A DNA stretch of 57,093 nucleotides, from the NCBI RefSeq assembly GCF_001265075.1, contig NZ_LFKO01000001.1:1286000-1343092 (forward strand), in the 5' to 3' direction. How positions within the stretch are numbered: the stretch's first letter is position 1; the number at the start of each line of letters is the position of its first letter. Under the pieces are notes generated by a model, which saw nothing but the letters and a program-made list of their open reading frames with translations, was not told where the DNA came from and made no database searches. This stretch comes from Salinicoccus sp. YB14-2 (GTDB taxonomy: Bacteria; Bacillota; Bacilli; Staphylococcales; Salinicoccaceae). Below, one piece after another: positions 41,441 to 52,058 of the stretch. The position numbers and the translations under genes are program-made.

Positions 41441-42275
41441 CTACCAGGATGAGACATTGAGCGGGGAAAGCGTCAAGACAGATTTCAAGAAAGATATGAC
41501 ATACGGGGAATACTTGTCATTGGAACAAATATTGACAGCACAAAAACCTTTGTCAGATGAACATGATGAACAGTTATTCATCATCATCCACCATGTTTCT
41601 GAGTTGTGGATGAAACTGATGATCCATGAACTGAATTCTGCGATAGAAGATATCAGCCGGGACGAGTTCAGGGTCGCTTTTAAAAAGCTTGCGAGAGTGG
41701 CAAATGCACAGAACCAGATCATATCTTCGTGGGATGTATTATCAACATTGACACCGAGCGATTATTTAAAATTCAGGGATATACTTGCGAACGCTTCAGG
41801 ATTCCAGTCTTACCAAAACCGCATGATGGAATATTGCCTGGGCTTCAAGACGACTCACGCATTGAAAATATACGAAAAAGACCCTGAGATACATACACGG
41901 TTAAAAAAACAGCTTGAAACGCCGAGTATATATGATGAAACAATCAAAGCGGTGCATAGAGCAGGATTTGATATTGATGAATCTGTTCTGAACCGGGATA
42001 TCACACAGGATTATGAGCCAAATGATTCTGTAAAAGAAGCATTTAAACAAATATACCTAAACCCGGATGAGCATTTTGAATTGTATGAGCTGCTTGAAAA
42101 ACTTGTCGATATTGAAGATCGTTACAGTCAGTGGCGGTTCAGACATATGAAGACAGTACAGCGGATCATCGGCTTCAAAACAGGCACGGGCGGCAGTTCA
42201 GGTGTGAATTATTTAAAGAGAGTGATCGATAAGTATTTCTTTAAGGAACTGTGGGACTTACGGACAGAATTATAA
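41427..42275 (+). CDS. kynA: Tryptophan 2,3-dioxygenase
   Basis: A 282-aa haem dioxygenase. The signature blocks are [45 protein letters not shown] (haem His and substrate loop) and SSGVNYLKR. It opens the tryptophan indole ring to N-formylkynurenine, the first step of the pathway encoded by this operon. The start overlaps kynB; an ATG at 41433 is also possible, with AAAAAGGGGGAG upstream. Confidence 0.95.
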   Translation: MTMSDYQDETLSGESVKTDFKKDMTYGEYLSLEQILTAQKPLSDEHDEQLFIIIHHVSELWMKLMIHELNSAIEDISRDEFRVAFKKLARVANAQNQIISSWDVLSTLTPSDYLKFRDILANASGFQSYQNRMMEYCLGFKTTHALKIYEKDPEIHTRLKKQLETPSIYDETIKAVHRAGFDIDESVLNRDITQDYEPNDSVKEAFKQIYLNPDEHFELYELLEKLVDIEDRYSQWRFRHMKTVQRIIGFKTGTGGSSGVNYLKRVIDKYFFKELWDLRTEL

Positions 42276-42290
42276 TGAGGAGGAAGAGCC

Positions 42291-42611
42291 GTGACAGAGT
42301 TTGGTCAGACAAACATTTTTGATGATGTCATTAAAGAGGATGAAACGTTTGTAATAGTGGTTCAGGAAATTATCGATGAGCCGAACGGACTTCAAAAAAG
42401 AGTACTGAGGGAGTATCCAAGCCTTAAGATGGACCAGATGAAAAATCTTTTCGAACATTTAAGAGATTTTTATTTGGAGGAAGAACTTTCTGAAACAGGG
42501 AAGTATTTTGATATTACGGTATATACCAATGAAGATTATGCAGGGGAAAACATATATGCACATATCAAAAGGTACCGTAATAGCAAGGACTGGACGGCAA
42601 CGACAAAGTAG
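42291..42611 (+). CDS. Unknown acidic protein at the end of the kyn operon
   Basis: A 106-aa soluble, acidic protein that I do not recognise. It starts at GTG 42291 with GAGGAGG upstream, only 15 bp after kynA, so it is almost certainly co-transcribed. The sequence has mixed strands and helices (TFVIVVQEII, MDQMKNLFEHLRDFY, YFDITVYTNEDY) and no cysteines or membrane segment. A role linked to tryptophan breakdown is suggested only by position. Confidence 0.7.
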   Translation: MTEFGQTNIFDDVIKEDETFVIVVQEIIDEPNGLQKRVLREYPSLKMDQMKNLFEHLRDFYLEEELSETGKYFDITVYTNEDYAGENIYAHIKRYRNSKDWTATTK

Positions 42612-42710
42612 AAATAGCATGTTTAAATTAAAACATGTATCTATTCTCTGCCGAGCGGAATATTTACCTGATATTTACAAAGATATAACATGCTGTAAAG
42701 ATAGAATAAT

Positions 42711-43946
<1,236 letters not shown>

Positions 43947-43974
43947 GAGTTTTGAAATGTGGAGGCATTAACGG

Positions 43975-45105
43975 ATGAAGATAGCGATTGTAACAGAAAC
44001 ATTTTTACCATCGACCGATGGTATCGTAACAAGATTGAAAAAGGCAATCGAATATTTTTTACGTGAAGGCCATGAAGTACTGGTAATCGCACCGGACCTT
44101 GGTGTGACGGAGTATAAAGGAGCAAAAGTGATTGGTGTAAAACCGATCACTTTCCCTTTTTACAGGTATAGAAAGTGGGGCTTTCCATCACGTAAAGTTT
44201 ATCATGAGCTTAAGAAGTTTGAACCGGATGTTGTCCATGCAGTAAATCCGGTGCTGTTGGCCACGAGCGCCGTCACAGCAGCGCAAAAATTGGATATTCC
44301 TCTAGTTTCTTCCTATCATACTCATTTGCCGAAATACTTGGATTTCTACAAAATATATAAACCGGCCAAACCATTATTATGGTGGTATATCAGAAAACAA
44401 CATAAAAATTCGGATATAAACCTGGTGACTTCACAAACGATAAAAGAAGAATTGGGTTCTGAAGGCATTGAGCGTCTGTCTGTAATCCCGCGCGGAGTCG
44501 ACGTAGATAATCGCCATCCGAAATTTAAGGATGCAGCAATGAGAGACCGTCTGACGAACGGAGAGCCCGCCAATAAACTCCTGGTATTCATTGGCAGGCT
44601 GGCAGTTGAAAAAGAAATACATAAGCTTATACCGATGCTCGAAAAGAGAAGTGACATCAGTCTTGCAATCATCGGAGACGGTCCTTCAAGAAGTGACCTT
44701 GAAAAGGTCTTTGAAGGAACGAAGACGGTCTTCACCGGTTTTCTGCATGGTGAAGAGCTTTCACGAGCTTATGCCTCAAGCGATGCTTTTATTTTCCCGA
44801 GCATCTCTGAAACGCTGGGACTTGTCATATTGGAAGGGATGGCTTCGGGGCTGCCGATTATTGCAGCAAAAAGCGGCCCGACAATGGAGCAGGTCTCGCA
44901 CGAAGTCAATGGCATGCTCTATGAAAATGAAGATCTCGACAGCTTGTTGGATGCGGTTGAAGTGATCGATGATGAAGAGAAATTCAATAATATAAAAGAA
45001 GAGGCACGGAAAGAAGCTCTGAAATTTTCATGGGACAATGCCTCTAAACGATTACTGGATTATTATAAAGATGCAAGGGACCACCATTCGGTTGGCAGAA
45101 GTTAA
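43975..45105 (+). CDS. sqdX: GT4 glycosyltransferase, probable sulfoquinovosyltransferase
   Basis: A 376-aa GT-B enzyme. The N-terminal acceptor domain begins ETFLPSTDGIVTRLKKA, with the SYHTHLPKY block typical of SQD2/SqdX and lipid-linked GT4 enzymes. The C-terminal donor domain has FIGRLAVEKEI and the retaining E-x7-E motif (ETLGLVILE) with EGMASGLP. It probably moves sulfoquinovose from the UDP sugar to diacylglycerol. Close relatives include mannosyl- and glucosyl-transferases, so the assignment leans on the adjacent sqdB (28 bp). Confidence 0.85.
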   Translation: MKIAIVTETFLPSTDGIVTRLKKAIEYFLREGHEVLVIAPDLGVTEYKGAKVIGVKPITFPFYRYRKWGFPSRKVYHELKKFEPDVVHAVNPVLLATSAVTAAQKLDIPLVSSYHTHLPKYLDFYKIYKPAKPLLWWYIRKQHKNSDINLVTSQTIKEELGSEGIERLSVIPRGVDVDNRHPKFKDAAMRDRLTNGEPANKLLVFIGRLAVEKEIHKLIPMLEKRSDISLAIIGDGPSRSDLEKVFEGTKTVFTGFLHGEELSRAYASSDAFIFPSISETLGLVILEGMASGLPIIAAKSGPTMEQVSHEVNGMLYENEDLDSLLDAVEVIDDEEKFNNIKEEARKEALKFSWDNASKRLLDYYKDARDHHSVGRS

Positions 45106-45126
45106 TAAATGTAAAGGAGTGATTTT

Positions 45127-46428
45127 ATGAGAATGGTAGATATTATTGCGAAAAAGCGTGATAACGAGGCTTTGACTAAAGAAGAAATTGATTTCTTCGT
45201 CGAAGGATATACGAATGATGAAATTCCGGATTATCAAGTTTCAAGTATTATGATGGCTATTTTCTTCAATGATATGAATGATGAAGAAAGAGCCAATTTG
45301 ACGATGGCGATGGTGGCTTCCGGCGATCAGATAGATTTGTCTGAAATTGACGGAGTGAAAGTGGATAAACACTCCACCGGCGGTGTCGGTGATACGACGA
45401 CACTTGTGTTGGCACCACTCGTTGCGGCGCTGGACGTTCCGGTCGCAAAAATGAGTGGACGCGGGCTCGGTCACACAGGCGGAACGATTGATAAATTGGA
45501 AGCTGTTGACGGCTTCCATGTTGAAATTACAGAACAGGAATTCATTGATATAGTCAACCGTGACAAAGTGGCGGTCATCGGACAGTCCGGCAATTTGACA
45601 CCTGCAGATAAAAAACTATATGCACTGAGAGATGTCACGGCGACGGTAAACTCAATCCCGTTGATAGCAAGCTCGATCATGAGTAAGAAAATTGCAGCCG
45701 GAGCAGATGCAATCGTTCTCGATGTCAAAGTCGGCGACGGTGCATTCATGAAAACGACGGAAGATGCTACAGAGCTTGCTTCTGCGATGGTTTCAATCGG
45801 AAATAACGTCGGACGTAACACGATGGCAATCATTTCAAGTATGGAAGAGCCGCTTGGAAGAGCAATCGGCAATGCACTTGAAGTGAAAGAAGCGATTGAA
45901 ACACTTAAAGGAGAAGGGCCGGAAGACCTCACTGAACTGAGCCTTGAACTGGGCAGCCAGATGGTGGTTCTCGGAGGCAAAGCCGATACTCTCGAAGAAG
46001 CACGGACCAAGCTTCAGGGAGTGATAGATGACGGCAGTGCTTTAGAGAAATTTAAAGTGTTCTTGAAAAATCAGGGTGGCGACGCATCGATGGTGGAGGA
46101 CCCGGGCAAACTGCCTCAGGCGAAATATACATTCGAAGTAGAAGCGGCACAGTCCGGGTTTGTAGAAAAAATCGGATCGGAAGCGATGGGTGTTGCTTCG
46201 AGCATGCTTGGCGCCGGCCGTCAGACGAAAGACGATGTAATTGATCTTGCCGTCGGTCTGATGCTCAATAAAAAAGTGGGCGACAGAGTCGAAACCGGAG
46301 AATCACTCGTTACCATCTACAGCAATACTGAAGACGTTGAAGGAGTCAAACAAAAAATACTCGAAAATTATCATATCGGTGCCAATGAGTCGGATATCGA
46401 ACTCATTCGAAAAGTGATCACTGAATAA
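45127..46428 (+). CDS. pdp: Pyrimidine-nucleoside phosphorylase
   Basis: A 433-aa thymidine/pyrimidine phosphorylase: N-terminal helical domain, [13 protein letters not shown] phosphate site, [17 protein letters not shown] signature near residue 110, and [21 protein letters not shown]. It cleaves uridine, thymidine and deoxyuridine to base and (deoxy)ribose 1-phosphate. ATG with AAGGAG, 21 bp after sqdX. The link with sulfolipid synthesis is not obvious beyond uridine recycling. Confidence 0.94.
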   Translation: MRMVDIIAKKRDNEALTKEEIDFFVEGYTNDEIPDYQVSSIMMAIFFNDMNDEERANLTMAMVASGDQIDLSEIDGVKVDKHSTGGVGDTTTLVLAPLVAALDVPVAKMSGRGLGHTGGTIDKLEAVDGFHVEITEQEFIDIVNRDKVAVIGQSGNLTPADKKLYALRDVTATVNSIPLIASSIMSKKIAAGADAIVLDVKVGDGAFMKTTEDATELASAMVSIGNNVGRNTMAIISSMEEPLGRAIGNALEVKEAIETLKGEGPEDLTELSLELGSQMVVLGGKADTLEEARTKLQGVIDDGSALEKFKVFLKNQGGDASMVEDPGKLPQAKYTFEVEAAQSGFVEKIGSEAMGVASSMLGAGRQTKDDVIDLAVGLMLNKKVGDRVETGESLVTIYSNTEDVEGVKQKILENYHIGANESDIELIRKVITE

Positions 46429-46447
46429 TTTCATGAGGAGCTAAACT

Positions 46448-47602
46448 ATGATTGAAAAATGGATACCTCAATATGACAAATTAGATGCATCAGACCAGCA
46501 GCACTTGGATGAATCATTCAAAACATTGGATGTTGATCATATTGAAAAAGTATATGAGGAAACATATGTAAATCCCACAACAGTTGATATGGGAAAGATA
46601 GAAGAGATTCAATATATCTCAGCCGATGATATCGAAGATTTCCAGAAAGAGAAATTGAGGGAAAGTGCAAAAGCGTCTATTTTTAAAGGTGAATTTGCCG
46701 TCCTTCTCATGGCCGGCGGGCAGGGTACCCGCCTGCAGCACCCCGGTCCCAAAGGGACATTTTCTTTTGACGGCGTATCATTATTCGAACTGCAGGCGAG
46801 ACAGCTGCAGAAATATATGTCGGAAGACAGTGCGCCGGTGCATTGGTACATCATGACCAGCGATATCAACCATGTAGAAACATTAAGCTTTTTCGAAGAA
46901 AATAAATACTTCGATCTGCCTAAAGATAATATCCACTTTTTCAAGCAGGAACATTTTCCACCGGTGAAAAAAGACAAAACATTATTATTGACGCCGGAAA
47001 AGGAAATTATGCTGACTCCAAACGGCAACGGCGGGATTTTTGCTTCATTGTATAACTCAGGGATGCTTGAAGACATGAAGCGCCGGGGGGTTAAGCATGT
47101 ATTCATGAATAACGTGGACAATGCGGTTGTTAAAGTGCTGGATACCCTTCTTGCGGGTCTTCATCTGGATAATGACAATGAAGTCACTTCCAAATCCATC
47201 GCTCCTAAACCTGGCGAGAGTGTCGGCCGTCTGAGTCTGGTCGATGGCGTCAAGGCCGTGGTTGAGTATACGGAACTGCCTGAGGGTGCGGACAGACGGT
47301 TTTTAAATGGAAACATAGGCATTCACATTTTTTCGACAGATTTTCTGGATACCGTGGGTAAAGCAGAAATGCCGTATCATCTGGCATTGAAGAAGCTCGA
47401 TTTTTTGGACATTGACTTAAATGTAGTAAAAGAAGAAGTGCTGAAGTTCGAGAAGTTTTACTTTGATGCTTTCAAATATGCTGAAAAGCACAACACGCTT
47501 CAGGTCGACAGGAAGAGTGAATTCTCTCCGTTGAAAAATAAAGAAGGCAAGGACAGTGTCGAAACAGCATATCAGGATCTGAAATCCGAAGGATTGATTT
47601 AA
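46448..47602 (+). CDS. UDPGP-family UTP:sugar-1-phosphate uridylyltransferase
   Basis: A 384-aa nucleotidyltransferase with the UDPGP nucleotide loop LLMAGGQGTRLQHPGPKG near residue 86, PNGNGGIF near residue 200 and NVDNAVV near residue 222. Family members make UDP-GlcNAc or UDP-glucose. In plants a UDPGP-family enzyme (UGP3) feeds UDP-glucose to SQD1, so a substrate-supply role for sqdB is attractive. Staphylococcal homologues exist without sqd genes, so UDP-GlcNAc formation is also possible. Confidence 0.85.
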   Translation: MIEKWIPQYDKLDASDQQHLDESFKTLDVDHIEKVYEETYVNPTTVDMGKIEEIQYISADDIEDFQKEKLRESAKASIFKGEFAVLLMAGGQGTRLQHPGPKGTFSFDGVSLFELQARQLQKYMSEDSAPVHWYIMTSDINHVETLSFFEENKYFDLPKDNIHFFKQEHFPPVKKDKTLLLTPEKEIMLTPNGNGGIFASLYNSGMLEDMKRRGVKHVFMNNVDNAVVKVLDTLLAGLHLDNDNEVTSKSIAPKPGESVGRLSLVDGVKAVVEYTELPEGADRRFLNGNIGIHIFSTDFLDTVGKAEMPYHLALKKLDFLDIDLNVVKEEVLKFEKFYFDAFKYAEKHNTLQVDRKSEFSPLKNKEGKDSVETAYQDLKSEGLI

Positions 47603-48306
47603 TGACTAGAAATGACGGGGCCGTAAATCAGGCAACAGAAAATAAAGAAACTAAATTGGAAAGATCACTGCGCGGTGTTATCCCGTTATCTTTTGGCGAG
47701 GAGGTCGGCAACAGTGTCAGTCACGGTGTGGCTGCCCTGATCTTCATATTCCTGCTTCCGTTCACTGCGGTTTACATGTATATGGAAGGCGGTGTCGAGT
47801 ATGCAGTCGGCGGCTCGATATATGTCATCAGTATTCTCCTGATGTTTTTGACTTCGACTTTGTATCATTCGATGGCGCATAATACAAAACATAAGTACAT
47901 TATGAGACTGCTTGATCACAGTTTCATATATATCGCCATCGCAGGCACCTATACTCCGATCGCCATTTCGGTCATCGGCGGCTTTTGGGGCATGACGGCA
48001 TTGCTCATTCAATGGATTGCAGCTGTCTTCGGCATCCTGTATAAAGTGATGAGTCCAAAAGTCAGTTCCAAAGTCAGCATGGTATTTTATCTTGTGATGG
48101 GGTGGATGGCAGTCGTATTCGCACCGCTGATCATCAGGGAAACGAGCTGGGTTTTCATCAGTCTCATCCTGCTCGGCGGAATCAGTTATACTGTCGGTGC
48201 ATGGTTTTATTCCCAAAAGGAAAGAAATTACTTTCATATGATTTGGCATTTCTTTATAATCATTGCAAGTGGATTACATTACGTTGCGATTGTATTTTAT
48301 ATTTAA
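47602..48306 (+). CDS. Hemolysin III/YqfA-family membrane protein (PAQR-like)
   Basis: A 234-aa protein with seven membrane helices after a ~30-residue cytoplasmic N-terminus. Family motifs are EEVGNSVSHGVAAL at the first helix, STLYHSMAH in the third, LDHSFIYIAIAGTYTP and the final HMIWHFFIIIASGLHYV; the Ser and His residues match the zinc site of PAQR hydrolases. The name is historical; the true role is probably in lipid or membrane homeostasis. ATG overlaps the UDPGP stop by 1 nt. Confidence 0.88.
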   Translation: MTRNDGAVNQATENKETKLERSLRGVIPLSFGEEVGNSVSHGVAALIFIFLLPFTAVYMYMEGGVEYAVGGSIYVISILLMFLTSTLYHSMAHNTKHKYIMRLLDHSFIYIAIAGTYTPIAISVIGGFWGMTALLIQWIAAVFGILYKVMSPKVSSKVSMVFYLVMGWMAVVFAPLIIRETSWVFISLILLGGISYTVGAWFYSQKERNYFHMIWHFFIIIASGLHYVAIVFYI

Positions 48307-48382
48307 TGCAGAATAAACTTCACTTTTTATATCAGTTTGTTAAGATAAAGCATGGGTCAAAAATTTTTATGGAGTTGATTTG

Positions 48383-49189
48383 ATGAAGATTGTCTTTTAT
48401 GGTGCGGGAAACATGGCAAGTGCTATTTTTATCGGCATGATCGAGAATCGTGTCGTAGCGCCTTCAGATATTTACTTGACGAGTAAAAGCATGCAGGAAA
48501 AAATAATGTTTTTCAAAGAAAACCTTGGTGTCAATGTATCATATGATGATCAGGCATTATTAAAAGATGCAGATTATGTGATACTTGCGAGCAAGCCGCA
48601 AAGTTTTCCTTCTGTTGCAGGCAGAATACGGCCATACCTTGAACCTGAGACAAAAGTAGTATCAGTCATGGCGGGTACCCAGATTAAGACGATACGCCGT
48701 GAACTTAAAACAGAAAACCCGATAGCGAGAATAATGCCGAATACAAACGCGATGGTACAACATTCAGTGAACGGCATATCTTACTCCCGAAACTTTACTG
48801 ACAGAGATGAACTGATAGAGCTGATGGAAAGTTTCGGAACTACAGTGACGGTGGAAGAGGATGAAATGCATAATATAACAGCGGCAACCGGTTCAGGTTC
48901 AGCATTTCTCTACTATATATATGAAATGTATGCGGAAAGTCTGATGGAACTTGGCTTTGATGAGGAAGAAGCGATGTTTCTAACCCGTAATCTTGTGATC
49001 GGGGCAGGCAAAATGGTGGAGGATTCAGAACTGTCATTCAGTGATCTGCGTAAAAACATTACATCGAAGCATGGTACGACTGAAGCAGGCTTGGATGCTC
49101 TTGACGGTGACGGTTTAAAGAGAATACTGGTTAAAACTTTGAACGCTGCGGCGAATCGCAGTGAAGAACTGAGTAAAGACGACGAGTGA
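48383..49189 (+). CDS. proC: Pyrroline-5-carboxylate reductase
   Basis: A 268-aa enzyme with the NADPH motif FYGAGNMASAI at the N-terminus, ARIMPNTNAMV and the C-terminal dimer signature NITSKHGTTEAGLDAL. It reduces pyrroline-5-carboxylate to proline, an osmoprotectant in salt-tolerant cocci. ATG 48383 has GGAG 8 nt upstream. A perfect hairpin follows, so the gene ends a transcript; a weak TTCACT/TAAGAT promoter may precede it. Confidence 0.92.
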   Translation: MKIVFYGAGNMASAIFIGMIENRVVAPSDIYLTSKSMQEKIMFFKENLGVNVSYDDQALLKDADYVILASKPQSFPSVAGRIRPYLEPETKVVSVMAGTQIKTIRRELKTENPIARIMPNTNAMVQHSVNGISYSRNFTDRDELIELMESFGTTVTVEEDEMHNITAATGSGSAFLYYIYEMYAESLMELGFDEEEAMFLTRNLVIGAGKMVEDSELSFSDLRKNITSKHGTTEAGLDALDGDGLKRILVKTLNAAANRSEELSKDDE

Positions 49190-49194
49190 TATTG

Positions 49195-49234
49195 AAATAC
49201 TTCATATTATATTCATATAATATGAAGTATTTTT
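49195..49234 (+). terminator. Perfect AT-rich hairpin terminator of proC
   Basis: AAATACTTCATATTAT pairs perfectly with ATAATATGAAGTATTT around a 4-nt loop, followed by TT. Confidence 0.8.
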
Positions 49235-49249
49235 AAAGGGGACGGTATT

Positions 49250-50800
49250 TTGAAAACTTTATATAAAAACGGAAAAATTTACAGTATGAATGCTGAAGGT
49301 GAGACTTTTGACAACATACTAGTTGAAGACGGCATCGTCATCGGAATGAACTTACTGGAAACCGAGGCAGATAAAGTCGTGGATTTAAAAGGTGCGACGA
49401 TGGTTCCGGGTCTGAATGACACTCATATGCATCTCGTGATGCTCGGTAAAAAATTGAAGTCACTTGTTTTATATGATGAAAATGATATTGATCACGTAAA
49501 AGAATTGATTGGAAATCATCGTTCCGACAGAGAATGGGACTTGATACTCGGGTATGATGAAAATAATTTTAAAAACAGTTACCGGTTGAACCGTAGAGAG
49601 CTGGATGAGCTGACAGATAAGCCGACAATCGTTGCGAGAGTGTGCCAGCATGCAGGAATAGTGAACACTGGAGCATTGGAAGCCCTCGGCATTGATAAAG
49701 ATGTGGAAAACCCTGAAGGCGGCTCTTATGAAAAAGACGAAAATGGAGAACTGACAGGGTGGGTGTATGATACAGCTTTCGATCAGTTCAGAGCAGCCCA
49801 GGTGGATGATACAGTCGAAACGGTCAGTGACGACATTACTCAAGCGGTGAAATATTTATATTCACTCGGTGTGACAGGCGTTCACACTGAAGATATGGCT
49901 GCATACGGTCCCAATGATGTGCCGCTCAACGCCTATCTGAATACAATCGGAAAAGATCAGCTCAAATTCAGGGTGAATTTATTGAGACATGAAGCGGTCT
50001 ATGAAGAAATGATAGCGAAGGATCCCGAATTTAAAACAGACTGGGTAGAAAAGGATGCGATGAAAATCTTTACCGACGGCGCTTTCGGCGGCCGGACCGC
50101 CTTGATGAAGGCACCTTATGAAGGCACTGACGATACGGGTCTGCAAATACACACGAGAGAGAACTTGGAAAAGCTGGTTAAAAAGGCGAGAAAGAACAAA
50201 GATGCTGTCGCGGTTCATATGATAGGCGATCAGGCAACAGAACTTGTCCTCGACGTGATAGAAAAATATCCTGTGCAAAAAGGAAAGCACGACAGATTGA
50301 TTCATGTCAGTCTTCTTGATGAAGAAATGATGGACAGGATGGCAGGTCTCGATGTCATATGCGATGTCCAACCGACATTTCTGACTTCAGATATGCCCTG
50401 GGTAGAGGACTATATCGGTAAGGAGAGAGCAGATCGGTTGTACAATTTCAGGACCATGCTGGACAAAGGTCTGATCCTTGGTGGCGGTTCTGATGCACCG
50501 ATTGAGGATGTGAATCCATTACATGGAATTCATGCGCTGGTGACGCGTAACGGCAAAACCGGTGTTTATAACGAAAGTGAAAAAATCAGTGTGTTCGAAG
50601 CATTTCAAATGTACACGAAAAATGCGGCTGAAATTGTTCACCGCAGCGACAGGTCCGGCCTGATCGAAAAAGGCTTCCTGGCAGATTTTGCGGTGTTCGA
50701 CAGAGATGTCTTGACTGTGAATCCGGATGAACTATTGGAAGCGGAAGTATTATATACAATTATAGATGGTGAAGTGGTTTATCAAAAAGGAGGAAAATAG
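49250..50800 (+). CDS. YtcJ-like metal-dependent amidohydrolase
   Basis: A 516-aa amidohydrolase_3 enzyme. Metal ligands: NDTHMHL (H-x-H) near residue 60, HMIGDQAT and HVSLLDEE later, and the catalytic Asp in GGGSDAPIEDVNP. The composite barrel has a beta-sandwich formed by both ends. Related YtcJ/NfdA enzymes cleave N-substituted formamides or amides. The start is TTG after AAAGGGG. Its stop is directly followed by the opine dehydrogenase start, so the two genes form an operon and probably a pathway; the substrate is unknown. Confidence 0.85.
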   Translation: MKTLYKNGKIYSMNAEGETFDNILVEDGIVIGMNLLETEADKVVDLKGATMVPGLNDTHMHLVMLGKKLKSLVLYDENDIDHVKELIGNHRSDREWDLILGYDENNFKNSYRLNRRELDELTDKPTIVARVCQHAGIVNTGALEALGIDKDVENPEGGSYEKDENGELTGWVYDTAFDQFRAAQVDDTVETVSDDITQAVKYLYSLGVTGVHTEDMAAYGPNDVPLNAYLNTIGKDQLKFRVNLLRHEAVYEEMIAKDPEFKTDWVEKDAMKIFTDGAFGGRTALMKAPYEGTDDTGLQIHTRENLEKLVKKARKNKDAVAVHMIGDQATELVLDVIEKYPVQKGKHDRLIHVSLLDEEMMDRMAGLDVICDVQPTFLTSDMPWVEDYIGKERADRLYNFRTMLDKGLILGGGSDAPIEDVNPLHGIHALVTRNGKTGVYNESEKISVFEAFQMYTKNAAEIVHRSDRSGLIEKGFLADFAVFDRDVLTVNPDELLEAEVLYTIIDGEVVYQKGGK

Positions 50801-51880
50801 GTGACATTGAAAATTGGTATTTTTGGAGCCGGACACGGTGGTGTGACTGCTGCGGCAGATTTAACTAAATCAGGACATGAAGTGACTTTATATCAATCTA
50901 GGGAATCGGGAAGAAACTTGGAAAAAATCATGGAGAACAATGAAATTATTTTAAATGGTGAAGCGGTTAAAATACATTCTTTTACGAGGGATGTTGAAGA
51001 AGCGGTCAGTGGCCAGGATGTTTTAATGCTGACGATTCCCTCGCCTGCTGTGGAAAAAGTCACCGAAAATTTTGCACCATACCTGGAAGACGGGCAGCAC
51101 ATATATATTAACAGTGCGAGTGCCATGTGCAGTATCAGACTCCGCAATGTTCTTCAGAAGATGGGTATAAAAAAGGATGTTAAAGTCGGAGAATCCATGT
51201 CGCTTACTTATGCTTCAAGATACAATGCAGAAACAAATGAGGCGAATCTGATCGGTTACAACCAGCATAATCTGTTTGCAGCGTATCCGGCTAAAGATAC
51301 CGATGAGATGTTGGAAGTTTTAAGTGAAATGTATGATTTTGTCAGAGCAGACACAATCATTGAAGTGACACTGAATAACGGCAACCCGGAAAGTCACCCG
51401 GGTCCTTCAATATTAAATGCGGGACGTATAGACTATGCGGGTGATTCATTTTATTTATACAAAGAAGGTATAACAGAACATACTGTAAATGTCGTCCATA
51501 AAATTGATGAAGAACGTCAGGCAATATGTAAAGTGTTAGGGTATGAAGCGGTTGATAAATCTTCACGCAGTGAGAGAAGCGGTTATTTTGAAGAAGGGAA
51601 AACGCTGCTTGAACAATTCAATGAATCTCCGATGCTGAAAGATATACTGGGGCCGACTGACCTGGAGAATCGCTATATTACTGAAGATGTGGAAAGTGGA
51701 CTTGTTCTGTGGGCAAGTATTGCTGATGCTGTCGGTGTAAAAACCCCTGTGATGGATTCAGTCATAACACTCACAGGAGTATTGCTTGAAAGAGATTACT
51801 TTGAAATGGGATTGACTTTGGATAAGCTTGGCATTGATATAAAAGATGCCGAAGAATTAAATAAAATAATGATTGGTTAA
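50801..51880 (+). CDS. Octopine/nopaline dehydrogenase-family protein
   Basis: A 359-aa NAD(P)-dependent enzyme: Rossmann motif FGAGHGGVTAAADL, domain linker, and the opine-dehydrogenase active site NGNPESHPGPSILNAGRID, with the catalytic His of the N-x-x-x-H-P motif, then the C-terminal helical domain. Opine dehydrogenases join an amino acid and a 2-oxo acid reductively or run the reverse reaction. The product differs from staphylopine dehydrogenase CntM, and no nicotianamine synthase-like gene is nearby. GTG follows AGGAGG and abuts the amidohydrolase stop. Confidence 0.85.
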   Translation: MTLKIGIFGAGHGGVTAAADLTKSGHEVTLYQSRESGRNLEKIMENNEIILNGEAVKIHSFTRDVEEAVSGQDVLMLTIPSPAVEKVTENFAPYLEDGQHIYINSASAMCSIRLRNVLQKMGIKKDVKVGESMSLTYASRYNAETNEANLIGYNQHNLFAAYPAKDTDEMLEVLSEMYDFVRADTIIEVTLNNGNPESHPGPSILNAGRIDYAGDSFYLYKEGITEHTVNVVHKIDEERQAICKVLGYEAVDKSSRSERSGYFEEGKTLLEQFNESPMLKDILGPTDLENRYITEDVESGLVLWASIADAVGVKTPVMDSVITLTGVLLERDYFEMGLTLDKLGIDIKDAEELNKIMIG

Positions 51881-51885
51881 AAAGC

Positions 51886-52057
51886 GGCCGGGACATAAGT
51901 CCTTAAAAAAGATAATATTTCATGCAGAACAGATGAAATCCGTACGTTAGACTCCTTGGGGAAAAGCATCAGCGTAGACTACAGGCTTACGCGATGTCCC
52001 AGGAAAGCTAACGTACGGATTATTTTTTCTGGATATATTTATGTCTCAGCCCCTTTT
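51886..52057. repeat. Long rod-like structured element between convergent genes
   Basis: Five nested helices can be drawn: GGGACATAA (51890) with TTATGTCTC (52039); AATCCGTACGTTAG (51937) with a perfect partner at 52008-52021; TCCTTGGG (51953) with CCCAGGA (51998); CATC (51967) with GATG (51993); and GCGTA (51972) with TACGC (51988). It ends with TTTT after CCCC, so it can terminate the opine dehydrogenase transcript. The complexity far exceeds a terminator and recalls dispersed intergenic repeats of Bacillales (bcr/STAR-like). Only one copy is in this window. Confidence 0.7.
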
Positions 52058-52058
52058 A

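Noticed and set aside
50801-51880. Staphylopine dehydrogenase (CntM) and a metallophore cluster
   Set aside because: The active-site region matches the octopine/nopaline family, and no cntL, cntK or Cnt transporter genes are near.
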